Counted from the stretch's first letter, positions 51,382-60,469 are shown. The stretch is 64,000 nucleotides of DNA from Pseudonocardia bannensis (GCF_012911875.1 NZ_JAAXKZ010000012.1:1-64000), one strand, 5' to 3'. A program made the numbers and translations. The notes: a model not told the origin generated them from the sequence alone.

Positions 51382-54099
51382 TCAGATCCGTAGAGCGCGC
51401 AGGGCGGGATCGCCGCTCGGTGGTGGCGCCAACCGGATCCGTGCATCGACCGTGACGCAACGGTTCAGCCCGACTACCACCGGGTTGAGATCGAGCTCCA
51501 CTACCTCTGTCAGCAACTCCGCCAGCCGGGCCACCCGAACGATCACGTCTCGGACCGCCGATCGGTTCACCGCGGGGACGTGGCGCGGATCGAACAGCCT
51601 CTCCCCCGCATGGAACTCGCCGAGCATCTCCTCGGCGTCGGCATCGGAGAGGGGAGCCAGCCTGTGGGTGCGGTCCACAGCCAGGTCGGTGATAGTGCCG
51701 CCCAGGCCCACGGCGACCAGCGGCCCGAAGGCCGGATCGTTCGTCACCCCGACCAGGAGTTCGACCCCGGGTGATGCCATGGGTTGCACCAGCAGGCCCC
51801 GCAGTCGCGTGCCGAACCGGTCGACGAGGTCCTCGGCCGCCTGCCGGACCGCATCGGCGCTGTCCAGACCCAGCCGCACGCCTCCCGCGGCCGCCTTGTG
51901 CAGCACGTCGTCGGCCACCGCCTTCAGCGCGACCGGGCGACCGGCCCGGGAGAACGCGGCTACCGCGTCGTCCGTCCCCTCGACGACGACACCGCGCAGG
52001 ATCGGCAACCGGAAGGCCTCGAGCACGTCCTGGACCTGCTCCGGTTCCAGCCACCCACCGTCGGGGTGGCCGTCCAGGAACCCGGTCACCACACCGGCGG
52101 CACGGATCGGGTCGATGTCGGTGAGGGCCGGGTCGGTGCTGCGCGGCCGCGCCAGCCAGCGGAATCTCTCGGCGGCGTACGCCAGCGAGGTGGCGGCGGC
52201 CGCCGGCTCGGCGAAGCACGGCACCCGCAGCCCGGGGCGGGTGCCCGGCAGCGCGGTGAGATGCTCGGCCTGGGCGAGCCGGACCGCCAGGAGCGGCTTG
52301 TCGCTGTCGCCGGTGAGTGCCTCGTTCGCGGCGCGGGCGATACCGGGGAACGGGTCGGCCAGCGCGGTCGGCACGGTCAGCGCGACGACGGCGTCGACGT
52401 CGGATGACGCGAGCAGCGCGGTCACGGCCGCGGCGAACATCTCCGGCGTCGCGGCAGCGGAGGTGTCCACCGGGTTGCCCGTCGCGGCGTGGGCCGGTAG
52501 CGGCCGCCGGAGGGCCTGTCGGGTGCGTTCCGCCAGCGGTGGGACCACCAGGCCCGCCGACGTGCACGCGTCCGCCGCCAGCACCCCGGCACCACCGGCG
52601 TTGCTGATCACCGCGACCCGGTGGCCCGCCGGCAGGGGCTGCCAGGACAGGGTGGCGATCAGCTCGGAGAGCTGGTCGAGCCGGTCGACCGCGAGCACCC
52701 CGGCCTGCCGGAACAACGCGTCCCGGGTCACCCGCGGAGTCGCTGTGGCGGCGGTGTGCGAGGCCGCTGCCCGCTGCCCGGCCTCCGAGCTGCCCGAGCG
52801 CAGGGTGAGGACCGGGATCCGCTCGGCGAGCCGGCGGGCGAGCCGGGAGAACTTGCGCGGGTTGCCGAACGACTCGAGGTACAGCACGGCCGTCCGGGTC
52901 CGCAGGTCGCCGTGCCACCACAGCAACAGGTCGTTCCCGCTGACGTCGTACTTGTCCCCTGTGGACACCATGGTGGAGACCCCGGCACCCAGCCGGCGCA
53001 GCTCGTCCTGCACCGCGATCGCGACCCCCCCGGACTGCGTTACCAGTCCGACGTCGCCAACCGGGGCCGTGCCGGCGAAACCCGCGTCGAGGCGCACGGC
53101 CGGGTCGGTGTTGGCGATGCCCAGGCAGTTGGGGCCCACCAGTCGCATGTCGAATCGACGAACGGCGTCGATCAGTCCGGTCGCGAGCGGCGGGTCCGTG
53201 GACAGTCCGGAAGTGATCACCAGCAGCGCCCGCGCGCCGCGTCGCCCGCACTCCTCGGCCACCTGCGGCACGGCCGCCGCCGGCACGCACAGCACCGCCA
53301 GGTCAGGCGGCTCGAGCAGTTCCGTGACCGACCGGTAGCACGCGACCCCGGACACCTGCGCCGCGTGCGGGTTCACCGCCTCGAGGCGGCCGGTGAACCC
53401 GGCCGCCACGATGCCGGCGAGCACGGCGTGGCCGACCGAGTCCGGCCGGCGGCTCGCGCCCACGACCACCACGGATCGCGGCGCGAGCACGGCGGTCAGA
53501 CTCGCGATCTCCGCGCGCTCCTCCCGTTCGGCCAGCGCCGCCAGATACCCCTCATCGGGGTCGAGCCCCAGTTCGACGTGCAGGCAGCCGTCCTCCGCGT
53601 GCATGCGGGTGCGCAGTCCGATGTCGGTGAGCACCCGTCGCACCGGGGTGTTCTCGGCGAGGACCTCGGCGACGAACCGGCGTACGCCCCGGCGACGGGC
53701 CCGCGAGGCCAGATGCTCCAGCAGCAGGGTGCCCACACCGTGCGCCTGTTGCGGGTGCGCGACCGCCAACGCAACCTCCGCCACGGACCCATCGCCGACG
53801 GCCACACACTGCGCCACCCCGATGAGCTCCTCGCCGTGGAAGGCACCCACCGACACACTGCCCGGACCGGCCCGCGGCACGAGAGCGTCCGCCGACGGCG
53901 ACACCCCGGCGCTGAAGAAGCGCAGGTAGCGGTCGTACGGGGGCAACCCGCGGTAGAGCGCACCGATCAGGGGCGCGTCCGCGCCGGCCAGCTCGCGCAT
54001 CCGCACCACCGTGCCGTCGGCGAGCAGCGCCCGCACCGGGCGTGCATCGACGCGCCCCGTCTCGGGGCGGGACCGGTCACGCCGTTCGGCTACGGACAT
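51382..54099 (-). CDS. GNAT-fused ADP-forming acyl-CoA synthetase-like protein
   Basis: A 905-aa fusion: N-terminal GNAT acetyltransferase (about 28-180; acetyl-CoA loop QQAHGVGTLL), CoA-binding domain (about 205-300), succinyl-CoA-ligase-like domain with the phosphohistidine in AASHTAA (His448), and a C-terminal ATP-grasp domain (about 690-905). Relatives are ADP-forming acetyl-CoA synthetases (acetyl-CoA to acetate plus ATP) and the Pat protein lysine acetyltransferases. The GNAT is N-terminal, the usual actinobacterial order. ATG 54099 has GGGAGGTAA. A DosR-like box lies 54-67 nt upstream. Confidence 0.85.
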   Translation of the reverse strand: MSVAERRDRSRPETGRVDARPVRALLADGTVVRMRELAGADAPLIGALYRGLPPYDRYLRFFSAGVSPSADALVPRAGPGSVSVGAFHGEELIGVAQCVAVGDGSVAEVALAVAHPQQAHGVGTLLLEHLASRARRRGVRRFVAEVLAENTPVRRVLTDIGLRTRMHAEDGCLHVELGLDPDEGYLAALAEREERAEIASLTAVLAPRSVVVVGASRRPDSVGHAVLAGIVAAGFTGRLEAVNPHAAQVSGVACYRSVTELLEPPDLAVLCVPAAAVPQVAEECGRRGARALLVITSGLSTDPPLATGLIDAVRRFDMRLVGPNCLGIANTDPAVRLDAGFAGTAPVGDVGLVTQSGGVAIAVQDELRRLGAGVSTMVSTGDKYDVSGNDLLLWWHGDLRTRTAVLYLESFGNPRKFSRLARRLAERIPVLTLRSGSSEAGQRAAASHTAATATPRVTRDALFRQAGVLAVDRLDQLSELIATLSWQPLPAGHRVAVISNAGGAGVLAADACTSAGLVVPPLAERTRQALRRPLPAHAATGNPVDTSAAATPEMFAAAVTALLASSDVDAVVALTVPTALADPFPGIARAANEALTGDSDKPLLAVRLAQAEHLTALPGTRPGLRVPCFAEPAAAATSLAYAAERFRWLARPRSTDPALTDIDPIRAAGVVTGFLDGHPDGGWLEPEQVQDVLEAFRLPILRGVVVEGTDDAVAAFSRAGRPVALKAVADDVLHKAAAGGVRLGLDSADAVRQAAEDLVDRFGTRLRGLLVQPMASPGVELLVGVTNDPAFGPLVAVGLGGTITDLAVDRTHRLAPLSDADAEEMLGEFHAGERLFDPRHVPAVNRSAVRDVIVRVARLAELLTEVVELDLNPVVVGLNRCVTVDARIRLAPPPSGDPALRALRI

Positions 54100-54152
54100 C
54101 GAGCACTTACCTCCCACCGTGCCGCACCCACTTCCGGACAGCCACCGAGTCA

Positions 54153-54166
54153 CGGTCCAGGGCTCC
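54153..54166 (-). promoter_or_regulatory. weak DosR-like box upstream of acyl-CoA synthetase
   Basis: On the minus strand GGAGCCCTGGACCG fits GGGNC-N4-GNCCC with two mismatches, 54-67 nt before the ATG. Support comes mainly from its position and from the better boxes nearby. Confidence 0.35.
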
Positions 54167-54201
54167 GACGGCTGGTGAGCGCGGATGTGGTGGCGAGGCC
54201 C

Positions 54202-54999
54202 TCACCGGTTGCGGCCGGTCCACACCGGCTCGATCCGCGCCCACTCCCGCGTCCACCGCGCGTCGTTGCGTGCCCTGACCCAGCGCCGGACGCCGAGGCC
54301 GGCCACCGCCAGCGTCGACCAGCCCGCGATGAGGACACCGGCAGCGGCAGCGACGGCCACCAGCGTGGCTCCGCCCGCAGTCAGGGGTGCCCCGACCAGC
54401 TCACCGCGTCGATCCACCCACGCCCTCACCTCCGTGCCCGCGGGCCGGGGGCCGTGCACGGTCAGCTTCCCGAGGTGCTCCGCGCCGTCGGCGTCGAACC
54501 ATCGGACGGCGACTCGGACCGGGGGTGACATCCTGCCGGGCTCGACGCCGGGCACGTTCGGGGTCGCCTCCAGAAGGACAGCACGCACCGGGGTACGGCT
54601 GTCCGCCTCGGCTCGGGCCCGCTGGGACTCCTGACCGTGCACCTGCAGCCCCACCAGCACCGCGACCAGCAAGGTGAGCAGGACCAGTGACGAGAGAAGC
54701 CAGGCGACCGCGTCCTCCACGCGGTCGGTGAACCGGCGCGCCGACCGAACCCTGGCCGGCGGGCGATGTTCCTGTTCAGCGCGCACCGCCACCACCCCTT
54801 CCGGTGTCGACCTCCGTCTGATGTTCGAGATGTGAGTCCGGGGGTGGGACACCACCGACTCGTGGTCGTCGGCGAGCCACCGCACCCGGTAGGGCGGCGA
54901 GCCGTCCGGGTGCACGAGCCCGACGACCCGGCCCCGCCGCCCGTGCGGCTCCCCCGGGCGGCCCGGGAGCACCAGCCAGTCCCCGACGTGGGCACGCAT
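54202..54999 (-). CDS. DUF1918-Rv1733c fusion membrane protein
   Basis: A 265-aa protein. Residues 1-60 form a DUF1918 domain (MRAHVGDWLVLPG, GSPPYRVRWLADDHESVV). From about 85 it is an Rv1733c-type membrane protein: membrane segment 1 (about 95-117, SSLVLLTLLVAVLVGLQ), an outer loop with VRWFDADGAEHLGKLTV and VWVDRRGELV-like strands, and segment 2 (about 205-235). Both families occur separately in mycobacteria, Rv1733c as a DosR-regulon antigen. The ATG 54999 is preceded by GTG 55002. It lies 55 bp after the universal stress gene in the same direction. Confidence 0.78.
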   Translation of the reverse strand: MRAHVGDWLVLPGRPGEPHGRRGRVVGLVHPDGSPPYRVRWLADDHESVVSHPRTHISNIRRRSTPEGVVAVRAEQEHRPPARVRSARRFTDRVEDAVAWLLSSLVLLTLLVAVLVGLQVHGQESQRARAEADSRTPVRAVLLEATPNVPGVEPGRMSPPVRVAVRWFDADGAEHLGKLTVHGPRPAGTEVRAWVDRRGELVGAPLTAGGATLVAVAAAAGVLIAGWSTLAVAGLGVRRWVRARNDARWTREWARIEPVWTGRNR

Positions 55000-55054
55000 C
55001 ACGACCGCCGCCTGGGCCGGCGCTGTAGACCGTCAGCCGCAGCGATGCCGGCGA

Positions 55055-55960
55055 TCATGACTTTCCCGCGGTGTCGGGCCGCACGACCGCGACCGGGCAC
55101 TTTGCGTGGTGCAGCAGCGCATGGCTGACCGAACCCAGCAGCAACCCGGTGAACCCACCGCGCCCGCGCGATCCCACGACGACCAACTGCGCGTGGCCGG
55201 ACTGCTCGATGAGCGCAGAAGCCGGGCGGTCGCGGGTGACGACACGCTGGACCGGGACGTCCGGGTATGTCCCGCTCCACCCGGCGAGCCGCTCGGCCAG
55301 CAGCTTGTGCTCGTCGGTCTCGATGGCATCCCAGTCCATCAGCGGGGCCATCACCGGGTCGACGAGCAGATCCCGCCAGGTGTGTACCGCCACCAGGGGC
55401 ACCCGGCGCAGGGCGGCGGCCTCGAACGCGAACGCCAGCGCGGCCTCGCTGATCGGGGAGCCATCGATGCCGACCACCACCGGACCCTCCAGCGGCGGCG
55501 GAGCGTCCTGAGTGGCACCGCGGACCACGACCACCGGGCACGAGGCGTGCGCGGCCAGCGCCACGGCCACCGAGCCGACCAGCAGCCCGGTGAAACCGCC
55601 GAGCCCACGGTTGCCCAGCACGACGAGCTGGGCCCGCGCCGCCTCGGCGTTCAGGACCGGAACGGGGTAACCGATGACCACGTCCTGCTCGATGACGATC
55701 CCGGGAGCGGCACGCGTGGCCGCCGCCGCTGCTGCCGCGACCTGGTCCCGGGCGTTCTGCAACAGGACCTCGCGGTAGTCCGTCCCCAGGCCCGGGTTAC
55801 CGATGTACTCGGTTGTGCCCATCCAGCCGAACGCCTCGACCAGCCGCAGCGGTGCCCGACGGCGGTCTGCCTCCTGGGCGGCCCAGCGGACGGCTTCCAG
55901 CGCCGACTCGGATCCATCGACACCGGCCACCACCGGTCGGCCTGCCTGCTCGGTGTTCAT
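55055..55960 (-). CDS. tandem universal stress protein
   Basis: A 301-aa protein with two UspA domains (about 8-148 and 155-298). Each has an intact ATP-binding end: GNRGLGGFTGLLVGSV and GSRGRGGFTGLLLGSV (G-2x-G-9x-G-S/T). Such two-domain Usps are typical DosR-regulon members in mycobacteria. ATG 55960 follows AGAAGGGACGG. It is divergent from the CBS gene across a 374-bp region with three DosR-like boxes and probably heads a run through the DUF1918, acyl-CoA synthetase, phosphoketolase and ackA genes. Confidence 0.92.
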   Translation of the reverse strand: MNTEQAGRPVVAGVDGSESALEAVRWAAQEADRRRAPLRLVEAFGWMGTTEYIGNPGLGTDYREVLLQNARDQVAAAAAAATRAAPGIVIEQDVVIGYPVPVLNAEAARAQLVVLGNRGLGGFTGLLVGSVAVALAAHASCPVVVVRGATQDAPPPLEGPVVVGIDGSPISEAALAFAFEAAALRRVPLVAVHTWRDLLVDPVMAPLMDWDAIETDEHKLLAERLAGWSGTYPDVPVQRVVTRDRPASALIEQSGHAQLVVVGSRGRGGFTGLLLGSVSHALLHHAKCPVAVVRPDTAGKS

Positions 55961-56041
55961 CGCCGTCCCTTCTCGATCTGTTGGTGTCGACGTTGCCAGC
56001 GCGCCGGTACAGGGAGCAGCGGCCGTTGTCCCGGGCCCAGC

Positions 56042-56055
56042 GGGCCATTCGGCCC
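56042..56055. promoter_or_regulatory. DosR-like box 1, GGGCCATTCGGCCC
   Basis: A perfect palindrome with 5-bp arms and a 4-bp spacer, 82-95 nt upstream of the universal stress gene on the minus strand. The layout equals the mycobacterial DosR core GGGAC-N4-GTCCC. Confidence 0.55.
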
Positions 56056-56203
56056 CGGAGATTCCGCCGCTCGGCCCGGCCGCTCGCCGACCCCGATGGG
56101 TCCGGAGTGGAGGCGCAGGAGGAGCGGCTGCGTGCCGCCGCAGGCCTGCGAACACCGCGGTGCACGGCCAACCCGGCAGCGCGAATGCCGGTCCCGGTCG
56201 GAC

Positions 56204-56217
56204 GGGCCCTTGGTCCG
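56204..56217. promoter_or_regulatory. DosR-like box 2, GGGCCCTTGGTCCG
   Basis: Matches GGGNC-N4-GNCC with one end mismatch; it lies 118-131 nt before the CBS-protein ATG. Confidence 0.5.
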
Positions 56218-56257
56218 GTCATCGCCGGCCTGCCCGGGGCCCTCCGCTACCACCCGT

Positions 56258-56271
56258 GGGCCCTCGGACCC
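56258..56271. promoter_or_regulatory. DosR-like box 3, GGGCCCTCGGACCC
   Basis: Full match to GGGNC-N4-GNCCC, 64-77 nt before the CBS-protein ATG. Paired boxes in this distance range are the usual DosR promoter layout. Confidence 0.55.
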
Positions 56272-56334
56272 TGTCCCGCGTCAGGACTCGTGGCGGAGAT
56301 TCGAGACGAAACCCCGCAGATCGAGGAGCACGCC

Positions 56335-56802
56335 ATGGCCACCCGCCCCGTCCACCTCGCCGCACCACCGGAGAGCGTCGATGACGACCCGCTGGTGACC
56401 GAGGTGATGACCACCCGCCTGATCGGGATCGTGCCGGACGCTCCGTTGTCCACGGCGCTTCACCTGATGGCCTCCGCCGGTGTTCGCCACCTCCCCGTGC
56501 TGGACGGCCGGCGGTGCCTCGGGCTCGTCGTGGAGGCCGACGTGGTGCGCTACCTGGCTCAGGCGCCGGGTCCGTTCGGTGACGGATCGCCGATGGTGGT
56601 CGGCGACGTCTGCCGGGCTGCCGACCCGCTCGCCGTCCGCATGCGGCGCTCCGACGCCGCGCGGCGGATGGAGGCGACCGGGTCGGACGCGGTGCTCGTC
56701 GCCGACGACGGCCGGTTGGTCGGCATCGTCACGGCGACCGACCTGATCCGTTCGCTCGCCGGACGGGCCGCCCCCGAAGCGGCCGACCAGGAAGGCCGAT
56801 GA
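56335..56802 (+). CDS. CBS-domain protein
   Basis: A 155-aa protein made of two CBS motifs (about 20-78 and 85-143; VTEVMTTRLIGIVPDAPLS, VRHLPVLDGRRCLGLV, DAVLVADDGRLVGIVTATDLI). Pairs of CBS motifs bind adenine nucleotides. Such stand-alone proteins occur in the DosR regulon (Rv2626c type). ATG 56335 follows GAGGAGCACGCC. Its end overlaps the next universal stress gene by 4 nt. Confidence 0.9.
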   Translation: MATRPVHLAAPPESVDDDPLVTEVMTTRLIGIVPDAPLSTALHLMASAGVRHLPVLDGRRCLGLVVEADVVRYLAQAPGPFGDGSPMVVGDVCRAADPLAVRMRRSDAARRMEATGSDAVLVADDGRLVGIVTATDLIRSLAGRAAPEAADQEGR

Positions 56803-57653
56803 GCATGGCTCGCCGTCCCGTCACCGTGTGGGCGGGCCACCCCGTCCGCGGCCGGGCGGCCGTGCGTTGGGGCGCGGCTCAGGCGGCCCGTACCGGGAGG
56901 TTGTTGCGCGTCGTCCTCCCCGAACGTCATGCGGACCGGATCGTGGATCTGGCGGTGGTCACCGGCATGCTCGCCGCCGTCCGTCGCGCGATCCCGGAGG
57001 TCGCGGTGTCCGCGGAGGAAATCGGCGAGGCGACCGGCCCCGCGCTCCGCGCATTGTCCGGTGACGCCTCGGTACTCGTCGTCGAGGCCAGCACGCCACA
57101 GCTCGGCGCCGTCGTCGCGGGGTCGTTCTGTCCCGTGGTGATCGTGCCGGAGGACGAGGTCAGGACCGACGGGCCGGTCGTGCTCGGTGCCGCCCCGTGG
57201 ACCGGCGACGAGGTCTTCGACACCGCGTTCCGCGCCGCCGCCGACCGCGGGGTGCCGCTCCAGCCGGTACGGGCCTGGACCGACCCCCGGATCGACCTCG
57301 GCCGGCTCCTTCCGAGCAGGCTGGCGCGCTGGGACGCCGCCGAGCAGCGCGCGCGCCGCGAACTGGAGATCGCGCTGTCGGCGTGGACGGTGGCCTACCC
57401 CGCTGTGGAGGTGCAGCCGCTGGTGGTGAACGACCGGCCGGCGGAGTTTCTGCTCGCGCTCTCCCACCGCGCCCAACTGCTGGTGCTCGGCCGGTCCGAA
57501 CGCGGAACGCTGCTGTCGGGCATCACGGGCTCGCCGGTCGAGGAACTGGCGCGCCAGGCACACTGCCCGGTGATGATCGTGCCCGCGGCGGGACCACCGC
57601 GGCGCACCTGGCTCCCGAGCCGGCGGCGTGGCCTGGCCGAGCTCAGCAGCTGA
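56799..57653 (+). CDS. universal stress protein, degenerate N-terminal domain
   Basis: A 284-aa two-domain Usp. The C-terminal domain keeps the nucleotide motif (GRSERGTLLSGITGSP) and HCPVMIVP; the N-terminal domain ends in GSFCPVVIVPED but lacks the G-2x-G-9x-G loop, so it probably does not bind ATP. ATG 56799 overlaps the CBS stop (ATGA), marking a two-gene operon. Confidence 0.85.
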   Translation: MSMARRPVTVWAGHPVRGRAAVRWGAAQAARTGRLLRVVLPERHADRIVDLAVVTGMLAAVRRAIPEVAVSAEEIGEATGPALRALSGDASVLVVEASTPQLGAVVAGSFCPVVIVPEDEVRTDGPVVLGAAPWTGDEVFDTAFRAAADRGVPLQPVRAWTDPRIDLGRLLPSRLARWDAAEQRARRELEIALSAWTVAYPAVEVQPLVVNDRPAEFLLALSHRAQLLVLGRSERGTLLSGITGSPVEELARQAHCPVMIVPAAGPPRRTWLPSRRRGLAELSS

Positions 57654-57677
57654 TCCCCAGGGCACGAGAGCCGGGAG

Positions 57678-57702
57678 GACAGTCCCCCACCCGGGAACTG
57701 TC
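57678..57702. terminator. hairpin between convergent usp and GH65 genes
   Basis: GACAGTCCC (57678-57686) pairs with GGGAACTGTC (57693-57702) with one bulged A. It overlaps the GH65 stop codon and could end both transcripts. Confidence 0.45.
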
Positions 57703-60217
57703 AGGGTCGGGGGTCGCCGGCCCCGCCGGCGCCGGTCGGCCCGCCGGTGAGGGCGCCGTCCTTCGAGGCGCCCGCTGCGGTGAACCGCACCGCCTCTCCG
57801 GGATGCAGCTCCCGCACCTCCTCGCCGCATCCCACGCGGATCGGGCGGCCGGGGCCCGGTTCCGCGGACACCTGCACCTCGCGGCCCGTGACACGCACGC
57901 GCAACGGTTGTGCGCGGTACTGGACGGTCAGCTCGAGCACGCCGAACCGGCGCGGCCAGTGCGGGTTGAGCCACAGTGCGTCCTGGCGGGTCTCCAGCCC
58001 GGCGAAACAGCGCTGGAGCAGGTCCACGCATCCGGCCATCGCACCGAGGTGCACACCCTCGGCGGTGGTGCCGCCCTGAATGTCCGCGGTGTCGCTGTGC
58101 AGGGCCCGCTCGAAGTGCTCCAGCGCCTGTTCCCGGTTGGCCCGGGCCAGCACCCAGGCGTGGACGAGCGCGCTGAGGGTGGACCCGTGGGCCGTGCGGG
58201 CCAGGTAGTAGTCGATCGTGCGCGGGATGGCCTCGGGCGGCAGCGCGTAGCCCAGCCGACCGAGCAGCTCGCGCAGTTCGTCGGCGGAGAGCAGGTAGAA
58301 CAGCATCAGCACGTCGGCCTGCTTGGACACCTGGTAGTCGTCCACAGAGCGGCCTTCGGCCTCCAGGATCCGGTCCAGCCGCTGGATGTCGCCGTAGCGT
58401 CGGCGATAGTCGTCCCATTCCAGTTCGAGCAGATCCCGGTAGCCCTCGAACTGGCTGATCACCCCGTCGGAGTGGATGGGCACGTACATCCGCCGGCTGA
58501 CATCGCGCCACCGCAGCAGCTCCGCGGGGCCCAGTCCGAGACCCTCGAGGAGCTCGGTCCGGCGGGTCGCCGGCAACGCGTCGAGCGCGTCCTGGGCGCG
58601 CAGCAGCACCCAGACCGCCATGACGTTGGTGTAGGCGTTGTCGTCGAGACCGGGCTCGGCGGCGCCCGGGTAGCGGGTGCTGTACTCGTCGGGCCCCATC
58701 ACGCCGTGGATGACGTAGCGGCCCCGGGCCGGGTCCCGGCGGGCCAGGCCGGACCAGAAGCGCGCGATCTCCAGCAGCGCCTCGGCGCCGTGTTCGGCCA
58801 GGAAAGCCAGGTCTCCGGTGGCCTGGTAGTACTGCCAGATGTTGTAGGCCACGGCGAGACCGACGTGGCGCTGCAGGTGGCTGGTGTCGGGCAGCCACCG
58901 CCCCGAGCGCGGGTTGAGGTGGATCCGCTGGCTCTCCTCGCGGCCGTCGCTGCCCGACTGCCACGGATACATCGCCCCGATCTGCCCGGCGGCTCGGGCC
59001 GCCCGCCGGGCCGCGTCGAGCCGGCGGATCCGGTAGAGCAGCAGCGCGCGGGCCAGCCCGGGCAGCCGCAGTGTGAACAGCGGGAACACGAACAGCTCGT
59101 CCCAGAACACGTGGCCCCGGTAGGCCTCACCGTGCAGACCGCGGGCCGGGATGCCGGCGTCGAGGTTCACGTTGTGCGGCGACACGGTCTGCAGCAGGTG
59201 GAATGCGCTGAGCCGCAGCGTGCGCAGGGTGTCGGTGCGCGCCGGGTCACGCCCGTGCCCGAGGTCGATGGCGAACCGCTGCCAGAGCTGCTGCCAGGCC
59301 AGCTCGTGGCTATCCAACAGGTTGTCGAATCCGGCGGCGTCGCGCAGCAGCTCCACCGCGGCCAGTCCCGGCTCGGAGATGGCGACGTCCCGGGAGGTGA
59401 ACAGCGCGACGACCTTCTCGACGGCGACGGGAGCACCCGCGGTGATCTCGACGTCGAACTCGTGGGCGATCCGCGCCGGTTCTCGGACCAGGCGGCGCGG
59501 GAGGCCGATGGGCCGTCCCGCCCGCAGGATCCGGGTACGGGCCGCCTCGGCGATCCGCAGCTCGGACTGGGTGGTGCGGGCGGTCAGCAGCACGCTCTGC
59601 CCGTCCGGCTCGCGGCTGCCGAGGACCGCGAGATGCTGCCCGGACATCTGGCGGTAGCGCGCGACTCCGGTGTTGGTCACCGCAGCGTCGAGCCCGGACA
59701 CGACCCGCAGGCGGCCGTTCCAGTCCTCGGCGGTGAACGTGGTGTGCAGACCGGCCAGGTGCGGTTGTCCCATGTGTACGAACCGGCGCTGCCGCATCGA
59801 GGTGTGCCGGCCCGCCGCATCGACGAAGCGCACCACCCGACTGAGCACGCCGCGTCGCAGGTCCAGCACCCGGCGGTGCTGCAACACCTGCACCGCTGCC
59901 AGGTCGACCCAGTCCCCGTCCTCGATGGCGAAGCGCAGGTCCAGCCAGTTCGGCAGGTTGACCAGGCTCTCGTTCTCGACGGCCTGGCCGGCCACCTCGT
60001 CGTGCAGGCGGTTGTAGCAGCCCGCGGCGTAGGTTCCCGGGTAGTGCACGCCGTCGGCGGAGGACTCCGGGGCGGCGCCGCGGGTCGCGAAATAGCCGTT
60101 ACCGACGGTGCAGAGCGCCTCCCGGCGGCCCTCATCGGCCGGGTCCCAGCCGTCGAAGACCAGCGTCCACGCGTCCGCCCGGTGGTTGTGCGCCACCGCG
60201 TCGGGCCGAGGCGTCAT
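57701..60217 (-). CDS. glycoside hydrolase family 65 phosphorylase/hydrolase
   Basis: An 838-aa GH65 protein: N-terminal beta-sandwich with FDGWDPADEGRREAL and TVGNGYFATRGA, an (alpha/alpha)6 barrel with HVFWDELFVFPLF, the general acid Glu in HGVMGPDEY, and the phosphate/sugar loop TAHGSTLSALVHAWV. Family members phosphorolyse maltose, trehalose or kojibiose to beta-glucose 1-phosphate, or hydrolyse trehalose. ATG 60217 fits the family start; the ribosome site is poor and ATG 60271 is the alternative. It shares an upstream region with the nitroreductase. Confidence 0.88.
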   Translation of the reverse strand: MTPRPDAVAHNHRADAWTLVFDGWDPADEGRREALCTVGNGYFATRGAAPESSADGVHYPGTYAAGCYNRLHDEVAGQAVENESLVNLPNWLDLRFAIEDGDWVDLAAVQVLQHRRVLDLRRGVLSRVVRFVDAAGRHTSMRQRRFVHMGQPHLAGLHTTFTAEDWNGRLRVVSGLDAAVTNTGVARYRQMSGQHLAVLGSREPDGQSVLLTARTTQSELRIAEAARTRILRAGRPIGLPRRLVREPARIAHEFDVEITAGAPVAVEKVVALFTSRDVAISEPGLAAVELLRDAAGFDNLLDSHELAWQQLWQRFAIDLGHGRDPARTDTLRTLRLSAFHLLQTVSPHNVNLDAGIPARGLHGEAYRGHVFWDELFVFPLFTLRLPGLARALLLYRIRRLDAARRAARAAGQIGAMYPWQSGSDGREESQRIHLNPRSGRWLPDTSHLQRHVGLAVAYNIWQYYQATGDLAFLAEHGAEALLEIARFWSGLARRDPARGRYVIHGVMGPDEYSTRYPGAAEPGLDDNAYTNVMAVWVLLRAQDALDALPATRRTELLEGLGLGPAELLRWRDVSRRMYVPIHSDGVISQFEGYRDLLELEWDDYRRRYGDIQRLDRILEAEGRSVDDYQVSKQADVLMLFYLLSADELRELLGRLGYALPPEAIPRTIDYYLARTAHGSTLSALVHAWVLARANREQALEHFERALHSDTADIQGGTTAEGVHLGAMAGCVDLLQRCFAGLETRQDALWLNPHWPRRFGVLELTVQYRAQPLRVRVTGREVQVSAEPGPGRPIRVGCGEEVRELHPGEAVRFTAAGASKDGALTGGPTGAGGAGDPRP

Positions 60218-60318
60218 CGGTTCAAGCCGATGCTGTCCCCGGGCATCCCTTGCCCCATCCGCTGCCTCCATCACCCGTAGGCCGGCTGACCGTAGAACGG
60301 GCCACCGGCTCGTCGGCA

Positions 60319-60332
60319 CGGCCGAAGGGCCC
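60319..60332. promoter_or_regulatory. DosR-like box 4, CGGCCGAAGGGCCC
   Basis: On the minus strand it reads GGGCCCTTCGGCCG, one end mismatch to GGGNC-N4-GNCCC. It lies 102-115 nt from the GH65 start and 138-151 nt from the divergent nitroreductase start. Confidence 0.5.
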
Positions 60333-60469
60333 GCGCACCCGGGCGCCGGACCGCTCGACGAGGCCGCCGGCCGGCCTCCCACGCGGAGACCAACGCCCCT
60401 GCCCGGCACCGGTCCGCCCACCCATGCTGGTCCTACCGCGCCGCCCCGGGCGCGAATCCGGAGGTACCC

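Noticed and set aside
48806-53338. 1510-codon open frame on the plus strand
   Set aside because: It is antisense to phosphoketolase and the acyl-CoA synthetase, both with full motif sets. Its translation is Arg/Ser/Pro-rich low complexity, the usual shadow in GC-rich DNA.
57197-60280. 1027-codon open frame on the plus strand opposite GH65
   Set aside because: The minus strand encodes an intact GH65 enzyme; the plus frame has no recognisable motif and biased composition.
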